A DNA stretch of 64,000 nt from Calditrichia bacterium (lineage in GTDB: Bacteria; Calditrichota; Calditrichia; Calditrichales; J004), in NCBI GenBank assembly GCA_020635035.1, contig JACKAO010000009.1:62001-126000 (forward strand), in the 5' to 3' direction. The position numbers were made by a program, and so were the translations under genes. The notes under the pieces are model-generated. The model was not told where the DNA came from. It ran no database searches and saw only the letters and a list, made by a program, of their open reading frames with translations. Of this stretch, positions 42,858-50,140 are shown piece by piece (position 1 is the first letter of the stretch; every line of letters starts with the position of its first letter).

Positions 42858-43931
42858 CTAATCCATGTTATAAATATTAATAATCTCTCTTTCAGTGAGA
42901 GCTTTGTTAAAAAGCATAATTTCATCCAAAGTGCCATGAAAATGATTTGTATTACCAGGCGGAATTGTTGAATCTGTTCGTCCTATACTTGCCGGGCTTC
43001 CATTATAAGCAATCTGTTCAGCCAAACTGGTACCGTTGCTCTCCTCCGTATTTGCTTTTTGCCCATTTATATAAATTTCCATATCGTTAAAGGATCGCAT
43101 CACACCAACAATATGATACCATGTATTTACCTCTATGGAATCAGTTGTGACAATTCCCCGTCTGCTGTATGGACCGGCATTACCACCATTTCCGAATGCC
43201 ATTGCAATTGTATGATATTGAGATGCATGAATCCAGAATCCATTATAAATACCGTCATCGTAATTGTTTGTAAGGATTGGATTATGATGATCGAAAGATG
43301 CTACTTTTATCCATGCTGAAACAGAAAGTGGAAATTGCGGCTTAAGAATTCGGGAAGTTGTTAAATCAATATAGTCATCCATTCCATCGAAATAATAAGC
43401 GCTTTTTGGGTTTCCTTTTCTGTCAGGCGTTAAGACTGCTCCGAAAACACTTCCATGATTTTCAAAACCACTAAAATCATGCGCGCTTCCGTCAAATGGA
43501 AAATAGGCGACTGGTGCAGGTGCTTGATTGCCCCAGGAAACAACAATTTTTAGTCCACCCGTTACCGGATTTAATTGTAAATAAACTGTGGAAATTTGCC
43601 CGGAAATAACCCTGACAAATGTAGACCCCTGGTATAAAAGCTGCCCTTGATTATTCAATGCTTCTACATTCAGAAACCAATCTCCACCTTTTAAATTATT
43701 GAGAAGGGCAGTTGCTGTCTGATTTTCAATTCTAAAACCGAAGAAAACCGTATCATTGCCAGTTCGGCTCAACGTACCATTTAGCTGACTAACATCGATA
43801 GGAGCAAGAGACATATCCAGAGAAAAAGTCACACTGCCATCGGTTTGATTAATATTAGGATCAAAAGCGGTATCGTTCTGGCAGGAAATAATAATGAATG
43901 CTACAAAAATAACTAAAATAGATTGACGCAC
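42858..43931 (-). CDS. lipoprotein: shared N-terminal module plus LamG/concanavalin-like domain
   Basis: A 357-aa lipoprotein (GTG start, strong GGGAGG 6 bases upstream, lipobox IISC, C17). Residues 31-137 are the module shared with the downstream lipoprotein. Residues 140-355 form a LamG/concanavalin-type jelly roll: VAYFPFDGSAHDFSGFENHG, SAYYFDGMDDYIDL, SVSAWIKV, WYHIVGVM and GTLDEIMLFNKALTEREI are textbook for the family. LamG domains commonly bind glycans, and the gene lies antisense inside a polysaccharide locus, so surface glycan binding is plausible. Confidence 0.85.
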   Translation of the reverse strand: MRQSILVIFVAFIIISCQNDTAFDPNINQTDGSVTFSLDMSLAPIDVSQLNGTLSRTGNDTVFFGFRIENQTATALLNNLKGGDWFLNVEALNNQGQLLYQGSTFVRVISGQISTVYLQLNPVTGGLKIVVSWGNQAPAPVAYFPFDGSAHDFSGFENHGSVFGAVLTPDRKGNPKSAYYFDGMDDYIDLTTSRILKPQFPLSVSAWIKVASFDHHNPILTNNYDDGIYNGFWIHASQYHTIAMAFGNGGNAGPYSRRGIVTTDSIEVNTWYHIVGVMRSFNDMEIYINGQKANTEESNGTSLAEQIAYNGSPASIGRTDSTIPPGNTNHFHGTLDEIMLFNKALTEREIINIYNMD

Positions 43932-43980
43932 CTTAATCCTCCCTGATCTTATATAAATTCAATATAAAAATCTGAGACCA

Positions 43981-44035
43981 AAATACAAGCTTTTTTAGTC
44001 TTAAATACAAAATTGAAATAGGAAATATTGTATTT
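43981..44035. promoter_or_regulatory. three AAATACAA half-sites between divergent genes
   Basis: AAATACAA occurs at 43981-43988 and 44003-44010, and its inverse TTGTATTT at 44028-44035. The last two make a perfect 8-bp inverted repeat. The array fills the region shared by the divergent LamG lipoprotein (start 43931) and DegT aminotransferase (start 44085) genes. The rest of the 153-bp gap is AT-rich. Confidence 0.4.
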
Positions 44036-44084
44036 ACTTTTTAGATTTAAGATTAATTACAAACATCTTATAGGAGAACGATTG

Positions 44085-45215
44085 ATGAATAATCCGATTA
44101 GCAGCGTACCCCTGCTGGATTTAAAAGCGCAATATGCCACACTAAAAAAAGAAATAGAACCGGTTGTATTAGAAGTTTGTGCATCCCAGTATTTTATTGG
44201 CGGGCCGAAACTTAAAGATTTTGAAAAAAATGTTGCTGAGTATTGTCAGGCAAAATATGCCCTGGGAGTATCTTCAGGGACGGACGCACTAATTTTAGCA
44301 CTTATGGCACTCGATATAAAACCGGATGATGAAGTTATTGTGCCGGTATATTCGTTTTTCGCAACAGCAGGTTGTGTTTCCCGGTTAAATGCCAAACCTG
44401 TTTTTGTGGATATCGATCCTGTTACTTATAATATCGATTCATCCAGAATCGAAAAAGCAATTACTTCAAAAACAAAAGCAATAATCCCGGTTCATTTATA
44501 TGGACAACTTGCAAATATGGAAGAGATCAAAAGGATTGCTCAAAAGCATAATTTATTCATAATCGAAGATGCTGCCCAGGCCATAGGATCTGCTGATGAT
44601 AAGGGCAGAAGGGCAGGTACTTTCGGCGATATAGGCTGTTTTTCATTTTTTCCAAGTAAAAATTTAGGCGGATTTGGTGATGGTGGTTTGGTAACAACCG
44701 ATGATGAAGGTCTTTTTAATAAAATGGATTACCTTAAAAATCATGGGGCTAATCCAAAGTATTATCACAAAATGATTGGTGGCAATTTCAGACTCGATGC
44801 ACTGCAGGCAGCTGTGTTGGATATTAAACTTAAATACCTGGACAGCTGGACAGAAGGCAGGCAAAAAAATGCGGAATATTATACAAGTGAAATTGAAAAA
44901 CGAAATCTTTCAAAATTTGTAACTGTTCCGGCTAAAACGGATGGATTCCGCCATATATACAATCAGTACATCATTCGCGGTAAGGATCGTGACGGTTTAC
45001 TGAATCATTTAAAATCTAGAAATATAGGTTGTGAAATTTATTATCCGGTTACGTTTAACAACCAGGAGTGTTTTTCATATCTTGGGTATGAAAGCGGGGA
45101 TTTTCCGGAAGCAGAAAAAGCAGCATCTGAAACTCTGGCAATTCCCATTTATCCGGAATTATCTTTTGATCAGAAGAATTATATTCTGGATAGTATTCAG
45201 GAATTTTATTTGTAA
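44085..45215 (+). CDS. DegT/DnrJ/EryC1 sugar aminotransferase (WbpE-like)
   Basis: PLP enzyme of 376 aa from the ATG at 44085, chosen for TAGGAG at 44071-44076 and because it begins at the family core (VPLLDLKAQYATLKKE); an earlier frame start at 44028 adds an unrelated stretch. GVSSGTDALILALMAL (61-76), D162 in IEDAAQAIG and PLP lysine K192 in FFPSKNLGGFGDGG are intact. The sequence is nearer to WbpE/3-keto-uronate aminotransferases than the DegT gene at 34711, which would suit a diamino-uronate product. It is separated from the main operon by the antisense lipoprotein pair. Confidence 0.88.
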   Translation: MNNPISSVPLLDLKAQYATLKKEIEPVVLEVCASQYFIGGPKLKDFEKNVAEYCQAKYALGVSSGTDALILALMALDIKPDDEVIVPVYSFFATAGCVSRLNAKPVFVDIDPVTYNIDSSRIEKAITSKTKAIIPVHLYGQLANMEEIKRIAQKHNLFIIEDAAQAIGSADDKGRRAGTFGDIGCFSFFPSKNLGGFGDGGLVTTDDEGLFNKMDYLKNHGANPKYYHKMIGGNFRLDALQAAVLDIKLKYLDSWTEGRQKNAEYYTSEIEKRNLSKFVTVPAKTDGFRHIYNQYIIRGKDRDGLLNHLKSRNIGCEIYYPVTFNNQECFSYLGYESGDFPEAEKAASETLAIPIYPELSFDQKNYILDSIQEFYL

Positions 45216-45217
45216 TA

Positions 45218-46702
45218 TTATAACTTTATTTTTTCAAAGACTTGGGAAAATGTCTTGAGATCATAAGGTTTTTGTAAATATTCAGCAGCTCCCATTGCTA
45301 ACATATCATCCCTTTTATTGGACTCTCCAACACCGGATGTAATAATAACAGGGATGGTACTGTTAAATTTCCTGATTTCCTGGAAGCAGGTTACACCATT
45401 CATTTTTGGCATAACGAGATCCAATATAACCAGGTCTACCTTGTTATCAGATTCTTGCAGCATTGAGATGGCTTGCATCGGGCCTTCCGCACATAGTGTA
45501 TCATAACCGATGTAATCAAGCATATCTTTTGCCATATCCCTGATTACCTTTTCATCATCGACGATAAGTACGGTTTTGTTTTTTCGATTTGTTGAGATTG
45601 TTTCATCTGCCTGCGCATTTATAACATCTGTGTTGCTAACCGGGAAGTAAAGATCGAAGCGGGTTCCGCGATCAACTTCTGAATAAACTTTTATTTCGCC
45701 TTTAAGATTTTTGATAATGCCATAAACAGTGGAAAGACCCAAGCCGGTGCCTTTGCCGGGTTCTTTTGTTGTAAAGAACGGGTCAAAGATCCGTTCAATA
45801 TTTTCCATTTTTATGCCTTTGCCATTATCAATTACGGATAGTATAACATACTGGCCTTCGCCAAGTCCGCTTTCACTTCTTTTGCCAATTTCCACAGTTT
45901 TTGCAGTAAAGATTATTTTCCCGGAGCCTTCTAATGCATCCCGGGCGTTAATTGCCAGGTTCATAATAATTTGCTGAATCCGGGTAGGGTCTATTTTTAT
46001 CGGAGGCAAATCGATTGGCAATTTGTTTTCAACAGTAATCTCTTTGCCGAAGAGCTTGCCCATTATTTCAAGTGTTTCAGAGACGGCCCTGTTTAAATTG
46101 AGCGAGACATCTTCTTCAATATGATCATGCCTGGCAAAACTGAGCAACTGTTTAACAATATTTCCGGCTCGTTGAGCGGATTTATGGATTGCTTCTGCAC
46201 GGGCAAAGTTTGCCTGGTCATTCTCAAGAGTCATTTTAATAAGTTCAGCATTAGGCAGTATTCCGGAAAGCAAATTATTAAATTCATGGGCAATACCGCT
46301 TGCCAGCATCCCGATACTTTCCATCTTTTGTGCCTGAAGTAATTGAGCATGCATTGCTTTGAGTGCAGACATATCTTTAAAAAGGAAAGCTAACCCAACT
46401 TTTGAACCGTCGATATCGCGAATTCCGTTTACGGTGAGAATTACCGGAAATTTCTTACTTTTAAAATCGAATAAATCACATTCTATGTCTTTTAATCCAT
46501 TTTGGGTGTTAACAGCATCCTTAATACGCTTTACAAGCTTTTCATTCCTAATAATGTCGTTAAAAAAATTAACGGATTGATCTTCTTCAATATTAAGAAT
46601 TTCTCTTGCACTTAGATTAGAATAGATAAGCTCGCCATCCATCCTTACAGAACAAAAGCCATCGTGTAATTCTTCAACTAACTGGGATAGTCGTCTTTGC
46701 AT
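45218..46702 (-). CDS. soluble hybrid histidine kinase (PAS, HisKA, HATPase, receiver)
   Basis: A 494-aa cytoplasmic hybrid kinase. Residues 1-115 are a PAS domain. The phosphorylated histidine is H139 in GIAHEFNNLLSG. The ATPase domain has NLAINARDAL (N box), DNGKGI, FDPFFTTKEPGKGTGLGL. A C-terminal receiver (375-494) keeps the acidic pair in VDDE, phospho-acceptor D428 in ILDLVMP and K478 in LQKPY. No transmembrane segment or output domain is present. It lies 7 bp downstream of a polytopic membrane protein gene that could be its sensory partner. No response regulator with DNA-binding output is adjacent. Confidence 0.9.
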   Translation of the reverse strand: MQRRLSQLVEELHDGFCSVRMDGELIYSNLSAREILNIEEDQSVNFFNDIIRNEKLVKRIKDAVNTQNGLKDIECDLFDFKSKKFPVILTVNGIRDIDGSKVGLAFLFKDMSALKAMHAQLLQAQKMESIGMLASGIAHEFNNLLSGILPNAELIKMTLENDQANFARAEAIHKSAQRAGNIVKQLLSFARHDHIEEDVSLNLNRAVSETLEIMGKLFGKEITVENKLPIDLPPIKIDPTRIQQIIMNLAINARDALEGSGKIIFTAKTVEIGKRSESGLGEGQYVILSVIDNGKGIKMENIERIFDPFFTTKEPGKGTGLGLSTVYGIIKNLKGEIKVYSEVDRGTRFDLYFPVSNTDVINAQADETISTNRKNKTVLIVDDEKVIRDMAKDMLDYIGYDTLCAEGPMQAISMLQESDNKVDLVILDLVMPKMNGVTCFQEIRKFNSTIPVIITSGVGESNKRDDMLAMGAAEYLQKPYDLKTFSQVFEKIKL

Positions 46703-46709
46703 ATATTTC

Positions 46710-47864
46710 CTATTTATTCTTCTCCCGATGAATCAGGAATCCAATATGATCGTGCCATTTACGCTGGGTGTAAATGATGGCATAAACCATAACTCCCACA
46801 ATAAAGAAAAACATCAGCACAATATTAAATCGCGTGAAAAAACTAATCTCACCGAAGAAAAGTAATGGGACACTTATCAAAATGAAAATCAATATGGAAC
46901 CAAAATAAAGACGTTGTTTTCCAAGCTTGATCAAAACAGGTTCGAGAACACTTCTATGGGGTTTATCAACAAATCCTTTTAAAAGGTCATAATTTAAAAC
47001 ATAGTGTTCATTTTTCTTGCTTTCAGGCTTTGTCAGATAATACAATCGAATCATTAATAAGGAAATAAAACCGAAGTTAACAATTGTATTGAAATAAAGC
47101 GCAGGGATGTAGTTGTCTATCAGATTTAAGTTGTTATGGAGCTGGTAAATCTCATTCGTTATCATCAGGGTATGAATTGAAATCAGAGCCGGAAGATATT
47201 CTGATAAAATGTAATGTCCCTGATTATAGGTAAACCAGATAAAAAGAAGAAATGACAAATTGATCAGATAAACATATTTTGTATTAACCAGGATTAGATC
47301 TCGTGATTCTTCATAAAATTTAGGTCCCAAATCCCAATAATTTGCAAAAATGTTAACATTCGAATATGATAAAAGAATAATCCCCAGAACAATTATAGAT
47401 GCCAAAGTAAAATGTTTCTTTGCTTCGTTCTTGCGTGGTGAAATACTGAAAAAGAAAAGATACGCAGTTATAAGAAGCATTATTGAAGCTGTTACTAAGG
47501 TATTTCCCCGGTAAAGCCACACGAATAAGTTATACGCAAATCCTTCGGGAGTCTCTCCGCTTCCGGCAAATAGTAAAACAGTTGAAGAGATAATTAAATA
47601 TAAGAATTCAGACATAAACAGTATTACCAGCGGCCGGTTGGCGATGGTGTATTTCAGTGAACGAAAACTCAGTAACGCAATCAAAAAATAACAGCTGGTA
47701 TTGATATACTGTACCGTGGTGATTGCATCAAGCAAAGAATTAAAATACAGTAATCCTGTAAAAATAATCTGGAATGCAACCTGGAATGAAAACACCCATA
47801 CTAAATCACCGATATATTGTTTTTGGGTGTTATGCTTTTTTTGCTGGTCCAAAGCTTGTTGCAC
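46710..47864 (-). CDS. uncharacterised polytopic membrane protein upstream of a kinase
   Basis: A 384-aa inner-membrane protein with about ten hydrophobic segments, a cytoplasmic-looking loop near 275-310 (KPESKKNEHYV to PHRSVLEPVL) and a basic tail. The start is GTG with AGGAT upstream. I recognise no family. It sits between glyS (8-bp gap) and the soluble hybrid kinase gene (7-bp gap), so the three genes probably form one transcript. A plausible role is the membrane sensor for the kinase, comparable in size to 7TM-type sensor regions, but this is inference from position. Confidence 0.6.
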   Translation of the reverse strand: MQQALDQQKKHNTQKQYIGDLVWVFSFQVAFQIIFTGLLYFNSLLDAITTVQYINTSCYFLIALLSFRSLKYTIANRPLVILFMSEFLYLIISSTVLLFAGSGETPEGFAYNLFVWLYRGNTLVTASIMLLITAYLFFFSISPRKNEAKKHFTLASIIVLGIILLSYSNVNIFANYWDLGPKFYEESRDLILVNTKYVYLINLSFLLFIWFTYNQGHYILSEYLPALISIHTLMITNEIYQLHNNLNLIDNYIPALYFNTIVNFGFISLLMIRLYYLTKPESKKNEHYVLNYDLLKGFVDKPHRSVLEPVLIKLGKQRLYFGSILIFILISVPLLFFGEISFFTRFNIVLMFFFIVGVMVYAIIYTQRKWHDHIGFLIHREKNK

Positions 47865-47872
47865 TTAACATC

Positions 47873-49183
47873 CTAGAATTTAAGTTTGTCAGCCAAATAA
47901 GTTTTTATCTGACTGGCTGCTATCCGTTCCTGTTTCATGCTGTCACGGTATCTTAACGTAACGGTATTGTTTTCCATCGTTTCATTATCTACTGTAATAC
48001 AGAATGGTGTACCTGCTTCATCCTGACGACGATAGCGTCTTCCGATGGCGCCGCTTTCATCATAAAAAACACGGTAATTTCCCTGCAAATCATCACGGAT
48101 TTTCAATGCCAGTTCCGGCATACCGTCTTTTTTGACAAGTGGCAGAATGGCTGCTTTAATCGGGGCAATGGATGGAGCAAAACGCATTACAACACGTTCT
48201 TCTTCCTCTTCATAGGCATCAATAATTGTTGTAAGCACACTGCGGTCGCAGCCAATGGATGTTTCAATGACATAAGGTATATATTTTCCCTGGGCCTGCT
48301 CATCAAAATAATTCATGTTTTTACCAGAATATTGCGCATGCCTTCCAAGGTCAAAATCAGTACGATTGTGAATTCCTTCTATCTCCTGCCAGTCAAACGG
48401 AAATTCATATTCAATATCAAAAGCTGCTTTTGCATAATGAGCCAGCTCATCAGGACCATGTTCGTGAAAACGCAGCTTGGATTTTTTTAAACCGAGTCTT
48501 TCATACCAGTTCATCCGGGTTTGCATCCAGTATTCAAACCATTTTTCATCTTCACCGGGTTTTACGAAAAACTGCATTTCCATCTGTTCGAATTCGCGTG
48601 TGCGGAAAGTAAAGTTACCGGGAGTAATTTCATTACGAAATGCTTTTCCTATTTGTGCTATCCCGAAAGGTAATTTCTGGCGGGCGGCTTCCCGGACATT
48701 GTGGAAATTTGTAAAAATACCTTGTGCCGTTTCCGGACGCAAATACACAACATTTGCTGAATCTTCCACCGGGCCCATAAAAGTTTTAAACATCAGGTTA
48801 AAAGAGCGTGCTTCAGTAAATGAATCTCTGTTACCACAAACAGGGCAGGGTTTGGATGTGTCTATTTTATCTTCACGAAAACGTGATTTACAAATTTTAC
48901 AATCTATCAGGGGATCTGTAAAACCTTCAACGTGACCGGATGCTTCCCAAACACGCGGGTGCATTAAAATACTGGCATCGACACCTTCAACATCATCGCG
49001 TTCGTAAACCATGCTCTTCCACCAGAGTTCTTTTACATTTTTCTTTAATTCAACACCCAGCGGGCCGTAATCGTAGCATGAGTTTAAACCACCGTAAATT
49101 TCACTGCTTTGGAAAATAAAACCGCGGCGTTTGGCAAGTGATACAATTTTATCCATTAATTTGTTTGTTGACTGATTTGCCAC
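47873..49183 (-). CDS. glyS: glycyl-tRNA synthetase (dimeric, eukaryote/archaea-like type)
   Basis: Class II aminoacyl-tRNA synthetase charging tRNA-Gly, 436 aa. The N-terminal FIFQSSEIYGGLNSCYDYGPLG is typical of the alpha2 GlyRS. A zinc ribbon is formed by CKIC and CPVCG around residues 94-117. Class II motif 2 is FRNEITPGNF/FRTREFEQME and motif 3 is near ETSIGCDRSV. The C-terminal anticodon-binding domain is present. The start is GTG with a strong AGGAGGA five bases upstream (49188-49194). It is first in a transcript with the membrane protein and hybrid kinase genes. The symbol follows common use for the single-chain enzyme. Confidence 0.92.
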   Translation of the reverse strand: MANQSTNKLMDKIVSLAKRRGFIFQSSEIYGGLNSCYDYGPLGVELKKNVKELWWKSMVYERDDVEGVDASILMHPRVWEASGHVEGFTDPLIDCKICKSRFREDKIDTSKPCPVCGNRDSFTEARSFNLMFKTFMGPVEDSANVVYLRPETAQGIFTNFHNVREAARQKLPFGIAQIGKAFRNEITPGNFTFRTREFEQMEMQFFVKPGEDEKWFEYWMQTRMNWYERLGLKKSKLRFHEHGPDELAHYAKAAFDIEYEFPFDWQEIEGIHNRTDFDLGRHAQYSGKNMNYFDEQAQGKYIPYVIETSIGCDRSVLTTIIDAYEEEEERVVMRFAPSIAPIKAAILPLVKKDGMPELALKIRDDLQGNYRVFYDESGAIGRRYRRQDEAGTPFCITVDNETMENNTVTLRYRDSMKQERIAASQIKTYLADKLKF

Positions 49184-49297
49184 TTAGTCCTCCTGTAAAC
49201 GTAGCGAATACCTGTTCAAAATTTGTTAATAAAGGGCAACGAATATAAGCAATTATCCTAATTTTGACTAATCAATTTATTTGAATAAAAGACCTGT

Positions 49298-50050
49298 TTA
49301 TTTTCCCAGCATATGCAGTGCACTCATTCTGAGTTCATGCTCTAAATGGAAATTTATATAATTCAACATAAGTTGTGTCAGATTATCCAAATTAGGATGG
49401 TCGTTAATGATATCAGTAATTCGGCGATGATTCCAATTTTGTAAGTTTTTTAAATAATAAAATTCTTCTCTTTTAAGCTTTAAAATGTTGGAACCAATGA
49501 TACCGCAATTCTTGCAGAATATACTGCCATCGTCTAATGATAAAAAAACGCTTTGATCACAATTTTGCATTTCTCCAGATTGACAGGTCTGCAAATTTGG
49601 CTTAAATCCAAGATAGGAAGCAACTTTTAACAGCAAATACAGAATCACAACAGCAGGATTTTTTATTTTTTGAATACTTTCAAGCATAGTAACAATAAAG
49701 TTATAAAAAACAGGATCCGCCGGATGATCGTTAAAAAGCTGACTAACTATCTCTAAAATGGCAAACCCATACGGATAAATATTCATATCCGATTTAATCC
49801 TGGAAAGGGTGTCAGTCACTTCTATTTCTTTTAATATCTGCAGTGAGCGGCTTTCTTTTACAAGGATTATGGCCTCCACAATCAGCATAGATTCAAGCTT
49901 ACCTGCAAAGGGACTGTTGGATCGAAATGCTCCACGGGCAATTACCTTAACAATTCCTGCGTTCTCAGTGAAAAGACTTACAATCTTGCTGGAATCCTGC
50001 CAGCGGATGGAGTTCAGAACAATAGCTTTGGTGCGGATAGAATCTGCCAT
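49298..50050 (-). CDS. recO: DNA repair protein RecO
   Basis: A 250-aa recombination mediator that helps load RecA in the RecFOR pathway. The N-terminal OB fold begins KAIVLNSIRWQDSSKIVSLFT and contains GIVKVIARGAFR, a typical RecO opening. A helical C-terminal domain follows with a probable zinc site (C161 and C169 region, then CKNCG near 184-188). Monocistronic by appearance, 114 bp upstream of glyS and divergent from the DUF5916 gene. Confidence 0.9.
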   Translation of the reverse strand: MADSIRTKAIVLNSIRWQDSSKIVSLFTENAGIVKVIARGAFRSNSPFAGKLESMLIVEAIILVKESRSLQILKEIEVTDTLSRIKSDMNIYPYGFAILEIVSQLFNDHPADPVFYNFIVTMLESIQKIKNPAVVILYLLLKVASYLGFKPNLQTCQSGEMQNCDQSVFLSLDDGSIFCKNCGIIGSNILKLKREEFYYLKNLQNWNHRRITDIINDHPNLDNLTQLMLNYINFHLEHELRMSALHMLGK

Positions 50051-50140
50051 GAAATATTATTTTCTTTCGATAACGCTAACTTTTTGGATAAAGAATCGTC
50101 TTATAGGATGCATACCCGGTAAAAATCAATAAGGTTTCTT

